Origin: Comamonadaceae bacterium
GTDB taxonomy: Bacteria; Pseudomonadota; Gammaproteobacteria; Burkholderiales; Burkholderiaceae_C
Direction: 5' to 3'
DNA: 64,000 bases
Assembly: GCA_947372865.1 (NCBI GenBank)
Contig: CANBVJ010000003.1
Coordinates: 43,036-107,035, forward strand
Shown piece after piece: positions 44,829 to 52,878 of the stretch (position 1 is the stretch's first letter; each line of letters begins with the position of its first letter). Below the pieces are notes generated by a model. The model ran no database searches, was not told the DNA's origin, and saw only the letters and a list, made by a program, of their open reading frames with translations. The position numbers were made by a program, and so were the translations under genes.

Positions 44829-46241
44829 ATGAACGACGTAATCGCCCCTTTAGCCACCTCAGCTCCTGCCAAACCCGCACCCAAAGTGGGCTTTGTCAGC
44901 CTGGGCTGCCCCAAAGCCCTGACCGACTCCGAGCTCATCCTCACCCAGCTCAGCGCCGAGGGTTACCAGACATCCAAAACCTTCCAGGGCGCCGACCTGG
45001 TCATCGTCAACACATGTGGCTTCATTGACGACGCGGTGCGCGAAAGCCTTGACACCATCGGTGAGGCGCTGGCCGAGAACGGCCGGGTCATCGTCACCGG
45101 CTGCCTAGGCGCCAAATCAGACGCGCAGGGCAACAACATGGTGCGCCAGATGCACCCCAAGGTGCTGGCCGTCACAGGCCCGCACGCCACCCAGGAGGTG
45201 ATGGACGCCGTCCACCTGAACTTGCCCAAGCCCCACGACCCGTTTCTGGACCTGGTGCCGCAGTCTTTTGGTGTGGCCGGGCTCAAGCTCACGCCGCGCC
45301 ATTACGCCTATCTGAAAATCAGCGAAGGCTGCAACCACCGTTGCACCTTTTGCATCATCCCGTCTATGCGGGGCGACCTGGTGTCGCGCCCGATTGGCGA
45401 TGTGCTCAATGAGGCGCGCGCACTGTTTGAAGGCGGCGTCAAAGAACTGCTTGTGATCAGCCAGGATACTTCTGCTTACGGCGTGGACGTCAAGTACCGC
45501 ACTGGTTTTTGGGACGGCAAGCCGGTCAAGACCCGCATGGTGGACCTGGTGGCGGCGCTGGGCGAAATTGCCGCGCCCTATGGCGCCTGGGTGCGCCTGC
45601 ACTATGTGTATCCCTACCCCAGCGTGGACGAGATCGTGCCGTTGATGGCCGCAGGCAAGGTGTTGCCCTACCTGGACATTCCGCTGCAACACAGCCACCC
45701 GGACGTGCTCAAGCGCATGAAGCGCCCGGCCAGCGGAGAAAAAAACCTCGAGCGCATCGCCTCCTGGCGCGCCGCCTGCCCCGAACTGGTGGTGCGCAGC
45801 ACCTTTATTGCCGGATTCCCAGGCGAGACCGAAGAAGAATTTGCCCACCTGCTGGACTTTGTGCGCGAAGCGCAGATTGACCGCGCCGGCTGCTTTGCGT
45901 ACAGCGCTGTAGAAGGTGCCACCGCCAACGACCTGCCGGGCATGCTGCCGCTGGAGCTGCGCGAAGAGCGCCGCTCGCGCTTTATGGCCGTGGCCGAAGA
46001 TGTGTCCGCCCAGCGCCTGCGCCGGCGCGTAGGCGCCACCATGCAGGTGCTGGTGGATTCGGCCCCCTCGCTGGGCAAAAAAGGCGCTGTGGGCCGCTCC
46101 TATGCCGACGCGCCCGAGATCGACGGCGTGGTACGCCTGTTGCCGCCCGAGAAGATCAGCAAAACCCTCAAGGTAGGTGAATTCACCCGCGCCCGGATTG
46201 TCGGCACCGAAGGCCACGACCTGGTGGGCGTGCCCATCTAG
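44829..46241 (+). CDS. rimO: ribosomal protein S12 methylthiotransferase RimO
   Basis: RimO methylthiolates Asp88 of ribosomal protein S12 using two iron-sulfur clusters and S-adenosylmethionine. The 470-residue enzyme has the N-terminal MTTase cluster cysteines in [20 protein letters not shown] and TGCLGAK. The radical-SAM CxxxCxxC is in [15 protein letters not shown] (about residues 167-181), and a C-terminal TRAM domain is present. All cluster cysteines are present. Confidence 0.96.
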   Translation: MNDVIAPLATSAPAKPAPKVGFVSLGCPKALTDSELILTQLSAEGYQTSKTFQGADLVIVNTCGFIDDAVRESLDTIGEALAENGRVIVTGCLGAKSDAQGNNMVRQMHPKVLAVTGPHATQEVMDAVHLNLPKPHDPFLDLVPQSFGVAGLKLTPRHYAYLKISEGCNHRCTFCIIPSMRGDLVSRPIGDVLNEARALFEGGVKELLVISQDTSAYGVDVKYRTGFWDGKPVKTRMVDLVAALGEIAAPYGAWVRLHYVYPYPSVDEIVPLMAAGKVLPYLDIPLQHSHPDVLKRMKRPASGEKNLERIASWRAACPELVVRSTFIAGFPGETEEEFAHLLDFVREAQIDRAGCFAYSAVEGATANDLPGMLPLELREERRSRFMAVAEDVSAQRLRRRVGATMQVLVDSAPSLGKKGAVGRSYADAPEIDGVVRLLPPEKISKTLKVGEFTRARIVGTEGHDLVGVPI

Positions 46242-46261
46242 GCGCGATTTTTTCGTCCCGT

Positions 46262-46275
46262 TTGACCGGGATCAA
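46262..46275. promoter_or_regulatory. FNR/ANR-type binding box
   Basis: TTGAC-CGGG-ATCAA matches the FNR consensus TTGAT-N4-ATCAA at 9 of 10 defined positions, with correct spacing. It is 108 bp ahead of the flavin oxidoreductase-nrdJ operon, suggesting oxygen-responsive control. Confidence 0.68.
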
Positions 46276-46295
46276 GCCGCCCCCATTTGCCCGGT

Positions 46296-46320
46296 CGCAA
46301 TGCGAGCCAGTCGCATTGCG
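46296..46320. promoter_or_regulatory. perfect 10-bp inverted repeat, possible operator or rimO hairpin
   Basis: CGCAATGCGA-GCCAG-TCGCATTGCG is a perfect dyad between rimO and the oxidoreductase gene, just downstream of the FNR-type box. It has no U tract, so operator or mRNA-end hairpin are both possible. Confidence 0.5.
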
Positions 46321-46383
46321 CAGGCGCGTTCTGCCATAACCTTCGTCTCCGTAGGGCCCTTCGGGCCGTTTCTATGGAACAAG

Positions 46384-47646
46384 ATGGAACACTGTGTTGT
46401 GGATAAAGACAAGGTCGTGGCAGGTTTGCTCGACCTGTGCGCGGCGGCGGGACTGAACACCTGGAACCTGCGGGGCAAAACCCTCGTTCCCGTGGTGCAA
46501 GGCGGCATGGGCGTGGGCGTGTCCGCTGGCGGCTTGGCCGGCGCAGTGGCGCGCCAGGGCGGCTTTGGCACCGTCTCATCGGTCGATTTGCGCCGCCTGC
46601 ACCCGGATTTGATGGAAAAAACCGCTCACTTAGACAAAGAGCTTGACGCGAAAGAGACCATCGACGCGGCCAACTTGGTGGCGCTGGACCGCGAAATCCA
46701 GCGCGCCCGCAAGCTGGCGCAGGGCCACGGCGTCATCGCCGTCAACGTGATGAAGGCGCTCAGCCTTTACACCGGCTACGTGCGCCAGGCGCTGGAAAGC
46801 GGCGCTGACGCGCTGGTGGTGGGCGCCGGTTTGCCGCTGGACTTGCCCGAGCTGGCGCGCGACTTTCCCAACACCGCCCTCATTCCCATCCTGTCGGACG
46901 CCCGGGGCGTGCAGCTGCTGGTGCGCAAATGGGAAAAGCGCGGCCGTCTGCCCGACGCGGTGGTGATCGAACACCCACGCTTGGCCGGGGGCCATTTGGG
47001 CGCATCCAACGTGGGCGACCTGGCAGACCCGCGTTTTGACTTCGAGGTGGCCATTCCCGCCGTACTGGCGTTTTTCAGGGCCGCAGGCATTGAAGGCCGC
47101 ATTCCGCTGATTGCGGCGGGCGGCATTTCGTGCCAGGCCGACATTGCGCGCTTGCAGGCGCTAGGCGCCTCGGCGGTGCAACTGGGCACCGCCTTTGCCG
47201 TAACCCAGGAATGCGACGCCGCGCCCGCCTTCAAGCAGGTGCTGGCCCAGGCCAAGCCGCAAGACGTGGTGGAATTTATCAGCGTGTCGGGCCTGCCCGC
47301 GCGCGCGGTGCGCACGCCCTGGCTCAACAAATACCTGCGCATCGAGCCCCAGCTCAAAGCTGCAGCCCACCTGAAAAAGAAATGCAATATGTCTTTTGAC
47401 TGCCTGGCCCATTGCGGCCTGCGCGACGGCGACGCCAGCATCGGCCAGTTTTGCATCGACCAGCAACTCGGCCACGCCATGGACGGCAATGTGCACAAAG
47501 GTCTGTTCTTTCGGGGCGCAGGCGCCCTGCCGTTTGGCGACCAGATCCGCAGCGCCGCCGAGCTGATGCGGTGGCTCATTGGCGCCCAAGTGCCAGCGTA
47601 TCTGAGCGCCCCAGAGCATGCCCACGTGCACGGAGTCGCCGCATGA
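46384..47646 (+). CDS. NPD-type flavin oxidoreductase with cysteine-rich C-terminal tail
   Basis: This 420-residue FMN TIM-barrel protein of the nitronate monooxygenase superfamily has VVQGGMGVGVSAGGLAGAVA, the phosphate/FMN blocks LIAAGGISCQADIARLQALG and VQLGTAFAVTQECD, and VIEHPRLAGGHLG. Beyond the barrel is an unusual tail of about 70 residues with CNMSFDCLAHCGLRD and GQFCIDQQLG: four cysteines in a spaced pattern (CX5CX3C, then C). The start may be the ATG at 46384 or the GTG at 46399. It is coupled to nrdJ by ATGA. Possible electron delivery to, or oxygen protection of, the reductase is inference only. Confidence 0.8.
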   Translation: MEHCVVDKDKVVAGLLDLCAAAGLNTWNLRGKTLVPVVQGGMGVGVSAGGLAGAVARQGGFGTVSSVDLRRLHPDLMEKTAHLDKELDAKETIDAANLVALDREIQRARKLAQGHGVIAVNVMKALSLYTGYVRQALESGADALVVGAGLPLDLPELARDFPNTALIPILSDARGVQLLVRKWEKRGRLPDAVVIEHPRLAGGHLGASNVGDLADPRFDFEVAIPAVLAFFRAAGIEGRIPLIAAGGISCQADIARLQALGASAVQLGTAFAVTQECDAAPAFKQVLAQAKPQDVVEFISVSGLPARAVRTPWLNKYLRIEPQLKAAAHLKKKCNMSFDCLAHCGLRDGDASIGQFCIDQQLGHAMDGNVHKGLFFRGAGALPFGDQIRSAAELMRWLIGAQVPAYLSAPEHAHVHGVAA

Positions 47647-50066
47647 ACGCCAAACTCCCCAGCCTCTTGGCCGCCGCGCTGCCACCGCAAACCATTTGCG
47701 ACGACGTGCTGCGCGAGAAATACCTCAAACCCGGCGAAACCAGCGCCGACGACGTGCTGCGCCGCGTGGCCAAGGCGTTGGCATCGGTCGAAAAACCGGC
47801 CCAGCAAGCCAAGTTTGAGGCCTTGTTTTTGCACAATCTGCGCGACGGTGCCATTGGCGCTGGGCGCATCATGAGTGCGGCCGGCACCTCCATCCAGGCC
47901 ACGCTGATCAACTGCTTTGTGCAGCCCGTGGGCGACTGCATTCAGGGCATCGATGCAGAAGGCTACCCCGGCATTTACGAGGCGCTGCGCGAGGCGGCCG
48001 AGACCATGCGCCGCGGTGGCGGCGTGGGCTACGATTTTTCGCGCATTCGCCCGCGCGGGGCCGAAGTCAAGGGCACGGCGTCCATGGCCTCGGGGCCGTG
48101 CAGCTACATCAATGTGTTTGACCACTCCTGCGCCACGGTCGAGAGCGCTGGCGCGCGCCGGGGCGCCCAGATGGGCGTGCTGCGCATTGACCATCCCGAT
48201 ATTTTTGAATTCATAGGCGCCAAGCGCACACCGGGGCGCTGGAACAACTTCAACGTGTCGGTGGCCGTTCCCGACGCCTTTATGCAGGCGCTTACGCACC
48301 AGCAAAACTGGCAACTGGTGCACAGCGCCCGCCCCGGCGCTGAACGCATTGCGGCAGGCGCCAAGCAGCGCGAAGACGGCTTGTGGGTCTACCAGGAAAT
48401 GCCAGCCCAGGAAGTATGGGACGCCATCATGCGTTCGGCCTACGACTTTGCCGAGCCCGGCATTTTGTTTTTGGACCGCATCCACCAGGACAACAACCTG
48501 CGCGCCATCGAATCCATTGCGGCGACCAACCCCTGTGGCGAACAGCCACTCCCCCCCTACGGCTGTTGCGACCTGGGCCCGGTGATCTTGCCGCGCTTTG
48601 TGCGCCACCCGTTCGGTGTGGAAGGCCCGGCCAGTTTTGACTTTGAGCGCTTTGAGCACGCCGTGGCCATGCAGGTGCGCGCCCTGGACAATGTGCTGGA
48701 CCTGACCTATTGGCCGCTGCCCCAGCAAAAGGCCGAGGCCGCCGCCAAACGCCGCATTGGCGTGGGCTTTACCGGCCTGGGCAATGCGCTCACCATGCTG
48801 GGCCTGCGCTACGACAGTGCGCCGGGGCGTGACATGGCCACCCTGATTGCCCGCCACATGCGCGACGCCGCCTATGGCGCCTCGGTGGTGCTGGCGCAAG
48901 AAAAAGGCGCGTTCCCGGCCTTTGACTCCAGCACCTATTTGCAGGACGACAACTTTGTGGGCCGCTTGCCGGAGGCGCTGAAACAGTCCATCCGCAACCA
49001 CGGCATCCGCAACAGCCACCTGCTGTCAATCGCGCCCACCGGCACGGTGAGCCTGGCGTTTGCCGACAACGCCTCCAACGGCATCGAGCCTTCGTTCTCC
49101 TGGGTCTACCGCCGCAAAAAGCGCCAGGCCGACGGCAGCACCCTGGAATACGCGGTTGAAGACCACGCCTGGCGCGTGTTCAAGCACCTGGGCGGCAATA
49201 CCGACGCCTTGCCTGAGAGTTTCGTCTGCGCGCTGGACATGCCGGCCGAAGCGCATATCACCATGATGAAGGCGGTGCAGCCGCTGATCGACACCGCCAT
49301 CTCCAAAACCGTGAACGTGCCAGGCGACTACCCGTTTGACGCCTTCAAGCACCTGTATTTACAGGCCTGGCAGGCGCACCTCAAGGGCCTGGCCACTTAC
49401 CGGCCCAACAGCATCTTAGGCGCGGTGCTTGAAGCCGGACCGGCCGCAAGCGCGCCCGCCCCTGTTGCAGGCACAGTGGCTGCCTCAGACCCCATGCGCA
49501 GCGTGATCGAAAGCCGCCCCAAGGGCGCCCTGTCCGCCGTGGCCGAGAAGGTGGAATACTGGACACAAGAAGGCCACAAAACCCTGTACCTGGTGGTGTC
49601 CTTCATGCCCGTGCCCCACCCCAGCGGCGTCGGCACGGTGGAACGCGCCATCGAGTTTTTCATGCCCGTGGGCCAAAGCGGCGAGTCGCAACAGTGGATG
49701 ACCTCGAGCATGCGGCTCTTGTCGCTGGCCGCGCGCGGTGGCTTTTTGGAACGCGCATTGGCCGACATGCGCAAAGTCGCCTGGGACCGCGGCCCCGTGC
49801 GCCTGGGCAGCTTTACCCGCAGCGACGGCGCGCAATTGCCCCTGTGGCACGACTCCGAGGTGGCCGCCATTGGCTACGCCATCCAGAACATCATGGCCCA
49901 GCGCAACGATGAGGTACCCAAACCTAACGAGGCTGCGCCCGCCAGCAGTCACGCACCGCAGGCCATGGCGGGCAAAAAGTGCCAGGAATGCGGCGCCCAC
50001 GCGGTGATCAAAAAGGATGGCTGCGACTACTGCACCCAATGCGGCTACCTGGGCAGCTGTGGCTAA
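47643..50066 (+). CDS. nrdJ: adenosylcobalamin-dependent (class II) ribonucleotide reductase
   Basis: Class II RNR reduces ribonucleotides to deoxyribonucleotides with a B12-derived radical and works with or without oxygen. The 807-residue protein has the specificity-site region near residues 85-160 (NCFVQPVGDCIQG, GGGVGYDFSRIRPRG). The catalytic loop NPCGEQPLPPYGCCDLG holds the Cys radical and Glu, and the phosphate-binding SIAPTGTVS follows. The C-terminal redox tail is a zinc-ribbon-like CQECGAHAV and CDYCTQCGYLGSCG. The stop of the oxidoreductase overlaps its ATG, so the two are co-translated. Confidence 0.96.
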   Translation: MNAKLPSLLAAALPPQTICDDVLREKYLKPGETSADDVLRRVAKALASVEKPAQQAKFEALFLHNLRDGAIGAGRIMSAAGTSIQATLINCFVQPVGDCIQGIDAEGYPGIYEALREAAETMRRGGGVGYDFSRIRPRGAEVKGTASMASGPCSYINVFDHSCATVESAGARRGAQMGVLRIDHPDIFEFIGAKRTPGRWNNFNVSVAVPDAFMQALTHQQNWQLVHSARPGAERIAAGAKQREDGLWVYQEMPAQEVWDAIMRSAYDFAEPGILFLDRIHQDNNLRAIESIAATNPCGEQPLPPYGCCDLGPVILPRFVRHPFGVEGPASFDFERFEHAVAMQVRALDNVLDLTYWPLPQQKAEAAAKRRIGVGFTGLGNALTMLGLRYDSAPGRDMATLIARHMRDAAYGASVVLAQEKGAFPAFDSSTYLQDDNFVGRLPEALKQSIRNHGIRNSHLLSIAPTGTVSLAFADNASNGIEPSFSWVYRRKKRQADGSTLEYAVEDHAWRVFKHLGGNTDALPESFVCALDMPAEAHITMMKAVQPLIDTAISKTVNVPGDYPFDAFKHLYLQAWQAHLKGLATYRPNSILGAVLEAGPAASAPAPVAGTVAASDPMRSVIESRPKGALSAVAEKVEYWTQEGHKTLYLVVSFMPVPHPSGVGTVERAIEFFMPVGQSGESQQWMTSSMRLLSLAARGGFLERALADMRKVAWDRGPVRLGSFTRSDGAQLPLWHDSEVAAIGYAIQNIMAQRNDEVPKPNEAAPASSHAPQAMAGKKCQECGAHAVIKKDGCDYCTQCGYLGSCG

Positions 50067-50087
50067 GGTGTGGCAATTTCGATGGCT

Positions 50088-50101
50088 TTGATGCAAGTCA
50101 A
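50088..50101. promoter_or_regulatory. second FNR/ANR-type box ahead of the hemerythrin gene
   Basis: TTGAT-GCAA-GTCAA matches the FNR consensus TTGAT-N4-ATCAA at 9 of 10 positions. It lies about 70 bp before the hemerythrin start codon, a distance suited to a class II FNR promoter. Confidence 0.68.
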
Positions 50102-50169
50102 GTTCCGGTTTTTCGGTGCGTGAGACGCTTAAGGCGTCCACGCAAGTCCATTCCAGCGTCCAATTCACC

Positions 50170-50751
50170 ATGACCCACCAAAGCATCCGCACGATCCACG
50201 ACGAACACGCTGCGCTGACCGCCATGCTGCGCTCCATGGGCATGCTGGTGCAGCGCGGACCGCAGGACCGGCCCGAGCAGTTTTTTGACGTGATGCGCGC
50301 CATGCTGTTTTACATGGACGAATTCCCGGAGCGCCTGCACCACACCAAAGAAACCGAGCTGCTGTTTCCGCCAGTGGCCGCGCGGTCTGCCGCCACGCGC
50401 GAGGTCATTGCGCAGCTTACCCACGAGCACGCGGTGGGCGAGGCCAAGGTGCGCGAGCTGCAGCACCTGCTGCTGGGCTGGGAGCTGCTGGGCGACTCGC
50501 GCCGCGCTGATTTCGAAGCGGCGCTCAAGGCCTATGTCGAGTTTTATCTGACCCACATCCGATTAGAAGAATCGGTGGTCATCCCCGAGGCACGCAAGGT
50601 GCTCGACGCCGCAGACTGGCTGCTGCTGGACGCGGCCTTCACCACGGAATGCAACCCCATCACCGGAAAATACGCGCGCGAACCGCTCTACGACCGGCTG
50701 TTTACCCGCATTGTCATGCACACGCCCGCGCCTATTGGCTTGGGCAGTTGA
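50170..50751 (+). CDS. hemerythrin HHE-domain protein
   Basis: This 193-residue four-helix protein has hemerythrin-type iron ligands: HDEHAALTAML at residues 10-20, HHTKETELLFP near residue 60, HEHAVGE near 88, and HIRLEESVVIPEA. Such proteins bind oxygen or nitric oxide or store iron; the long form resembles YtfE/Ric-like or stress-related hemerythrins. I start at the ATG at 50170; a GTG at 50116 is in frame but would add non-conserved residues. An FNR-type box lies upstream, consistent with an oxygen-related role. Confidence 0.86.
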   Translation: MTHQSIRTIHDEHAALTAMLRSMGMLVQRGPQDRPEQFFDVMRAMLFYMDEFPERLHHTKETELLFPPVAARSAATREVIAQLTHEHAVGEAKVRELQHLLLGWELLGDSRRADFEAALKAYVEFYLTHIRLEESVVIPEARKVLDAADWLLLDAAFTTECNPITGKYAREPLYDRLFTRIVMHTPAPIGLGS

Positions 50752-50785
50752 CGCCACGCACTTCCTTCATCGCTAAGATCCGCCC

Positions 50786-51112
50786 ATGCAAGCCCTTAAA
50801 ACCGTTTTCGCCACACTGCTTTGCGTTTGCGTGCTGAGTGCGCACGCCACCGACGCGCCGCTCACCATCGCCCCGCACCAATTGCCCCAACCGCTGCTGG
50901 AGCAATACGCCAAGAACAAACCCGACCTGGGCCGCTACGGCCACTGCGCTGCGGGCTTTGACAGCCGCACCGACGGACTGAAGATGGCCTTTAGCTGCGC
51001 CATCTACGTGCGACTGTCCGCACAGGGTGAGCGCCTGGCCGTGTCCTTGTGCAACGAGCGTGCCAAGCTGCTCAAGGTCAAGGCGCCCTGCGCACTGATT
51101 GTCGAAGACTAG
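50786..51112 (+). CDS. small secreted protein, unknown function
   Basis: This 108-residue protein has a clear signal peptide (LKTVFATLLCVCVLSAHA). The mature part has about 85 residues with paired cysteines (GHCAAGFD, SCAIYV, LCNERAK, PCALIV) that could form two disulfides in the periplasm. I do not recognise the family. The start at 50786 gives a normal signal sequence. It sits 34 bp after the hemerythrin gene, before ygfZ, in the same direction. Confidence 0.7.
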   Translation: MQALKTVFATLLCVCVLSAHATDAPLTIAPHQLPQPLLEQYAKNKPDLGRYGHCAAGFDSRTDGLKMAFSCAIYVRLSAQGERLAVSLCNERAKLLKVKAPCALIVED

Positions 51113-51193
51113 CCCAGGGCGAGAGCCAGCGACCAAGGGGCGCGACAGCCGCGCAGACCTTGCGGGTATCGGGCGGGCCGCATAATTCGGGCC

Positions 51194-52180
51194 ATGCATT
51201 CGCCCACCACTTCCCCCGCCTCCTTGCCATCCCTTGCCTCTAGCGCGCTGCAGTTGCCCGCCAGTGGCGTCGCCCGCTTAACGCACCTAGGCGTCATTGA
51301 AGCCAGCGGCGACGACGCCATCCACTTTTTGAACGGCCAGCTCAGTAACGATTTCACTCAGCTTTCACCCAGCGAGGCCCGTCTTGCCGCCTTTTGCTCG
51401 GCCAAGGGCCGCATGCAAGCCAGTTTTGTGGCGATCAAACGCGACAACGGCGACGTCTTGCTGGTGTGCAGCCACGACTTGCTGGCGCCCACGCTCAAGC
51501 GCTTGTCCATGTTTGTCATGCGCGCCAAGGCCAAATTGCGCGACGCCAGCGCCGATTTCTCGGTCTACGGGCTGCTGGGCCAAAGCACCACCGGCCTGGA
51601 CGCCGGTACTAACGCACCCTGGAGCGCCGCCAACACGGGCGAGGCCAGCTCGGTGCAGTTGTACCCCGCCCTGGGTCTGGCGCGACAGCTCTGGCTTGCC
51701 CCCGCCAACACGCCAGCGCCCGCCGGACCGACGCTTGCGCTGGCCGACTGGCAATGCAGCGAGGTGCTTAGCGGCGTGGCTACCGTGAGTGCAGCCGTGG
51801 TGGAAGCCTTTGTGCCGCAAATGCTGAACTTTGAGTCGGTGGGTGGCGTGAGTTTCAAGAAAGGCTGTTACCCCGGCCAGGAGGTGGTGGCGCGCAGCCA
51901 GTTTCGCGGCACCCTCAAGCGCCGCGCCTATATTGCGCAATTGCAGTCCAGTGATGCCGATGCATCTGTGGCTGCGGGCCAGGAGCTGTTTTCCAGCCAA
52001 GACCCAGATCAGCCCTGCGGCCTGGTAGTGCAAGCCGCCCGCAGCGCACAAGGGCCGGGGCTGGCGATTGTGTCCATGCAAACCAGCGCCTCAGAAGCGG
52101 GCAATTTGCACCTAGGAAGCCCCAGCGGCGCGGCGCTTGCCCTGCTGCCGCTGCCCTACCCCTTGCTCGAAGACATTTAA
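51194..52180 (+). CDS. ygfZ: folate-binding YgfZ-like protein (iron-sulfur/tRNA modification)
   Basis: YgfZ/IBA57 is a folate-dependent helper of iron-sulfur enzymes such as MiaB. The 328-residue protein shows the aminomethyltransferase fold: VARLTHLGVIEASGDDAIHFLNG at the N-terminus and the diagnostic KKGCYPGQEVVARSQFRG near residue 225. The cysteine of KGCYPGQ is the conserved one. In some relatives ygfZ lies next to mltG; here the two are about 43 kb apart. Its stop overlaps the end of the convergent thioesterase gene by four bases. Confidence 0.91.
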   Translation: MHSPTTSPASLPSLASSALQLPASGVARLTHLGVIEASGDDAIHFLNGQLSNDFTQLSPSEARLAAFCSAKGRMQASFVAIKRDNGDVLLVCSHDLLAPTLKRLSMFVMRAKAKLRDASADFSVYGLLGQSTTGLDAGTNAPWSAANTGEASSVQLYPALGLARQLWLAPANTPAPAGPTLALADWQCSEVLSGVATVSAAVVEAFVPQMLNFESVGGVSFKKGCYPGQEVVARSQFRGTLKRRAYIAQLQSSDADASVAAGQELFSSQDPDQPCGLVVQAARSAQGPGLAIVSMQTSASEAGNLHLGSPSGAALALLPLPYPLLEDI

Positions 52181-52878
52181 GCCGCTGGGCCGCCGCCGGT
52201 GTGCGTGGCCCAAGCCGCCACCGCCGCCTTGCCCCAGCCAGCCCCGCGCAGGGGCTCGGCCACTGCAACCCCGTCCACAGTGTGCGACCCGGCGCAGCGC
52301 CGGGCCGTGGCTACCGGTTCGCCCAGGGCGTTGCGCAGCAGGCAATGTTTGGCGGTGGCATCGTGTTCATCGGCGGGGCGCAGGCTTTGCACTGCGACGC
52401 TCACCTCGCTCCAGTGGGTAAATGTGGTGCTGACCACGGGCTCACCCTGCTCAAAACCCAGCATGGTCTGGCGCAGCCCCTGGGGCACCGGCAGCGCCCG
52501 CTTGGCCACGGGGTCGGCGAATACATAGATCAATTCGGCGCTGACCAGTAGCTCTTCACCCCGAAAAACGCCGCTCAAAAATTGAATAGACGAGTTCCCC
52601 ATGCGCGCGCAGCGCAGGCCTACGCTCAGGCGGTCGTCGTACAAGGCGGAAGCGTGAAACTCCAGGGTTGATTTTTTGACGAAGAGTTCGCCGCCCAGCG
52701 CGTGCAGGGTTTGCTCATAGGGCAACGCAATGGCGCGCCAGTAGTCAGCAATGGCGGTGTCCACGTACATCAGGTAGTGAGGGTTGAAGACGATTTTTTG
52801 CAAATCCACCTCGGCCCAGCGCACGCGCAGGTGGTGGTGCAAGCGAAAGTCAGCCAACCGTGCCCATGTTTCAGCCAT
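52177..52878 (-). CDS. hot-dog acyl-CoA thioesterase with a degenerate GNAT-like tail
   Basis: This is a 233-residue protein. Residues 1-135 are a YbgC/FadM-type hot-dog thioesterase: RWAEVDLQKIVFNPHYLMYVD with the catalytic Asp region, and YDDRLSVGLRCARMGNSS. Residues 150-225 look like part of a GNAT acetyltransferase: DATAKHCLLRNALGEPVATARR followed by LRGAGWGKAAV, the acetyl-CoA loop R-x-x-G-x-G. The GNAT part lacks a normal N-terminal segment and stops soon after the loop, so it is probably a remnant. The 3' end overlaps ygfZ and its start overlaps the hydrolase gene's 3' end by 8 bp. Confidence 0.82.
   Translation of the reverse strand: MAETWARLADFRLHHHLRVRWAEVDLQKIVFNPHYLMYVDTAIADYWRAIALPYEQTLHALGGELFVKKSTLEFHASALYDDRLSVGLRCARMGNSSIQFLSGVFRGEELLVSAELIYVFADPVAKRALPVPQGLRQTMLGFEQGEPVVSTTFTHWSEVSVAVQSLRPADEHDATAKHCLLRNALGEPVATARRCAGSHTVDGVAVAEPLRGAGWGKAAVAAWATHTGGGPAA

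Noticed and set aside
46353..46375. GGCCC-TTC-GGGCC hairpin ahead of the flavoprotein gene
   Set aside because: Only five pairs with a three-base loop and no U tract; too weak to list.
46776..49019. 747-codon open frame antisense to the flavoprotein and nrdJ
   Set aside because: High GC makes long antisense frames common. The translation is His/Arg/Gly-rich with no family motifs, while the plus strand encodes two clear enzymes.
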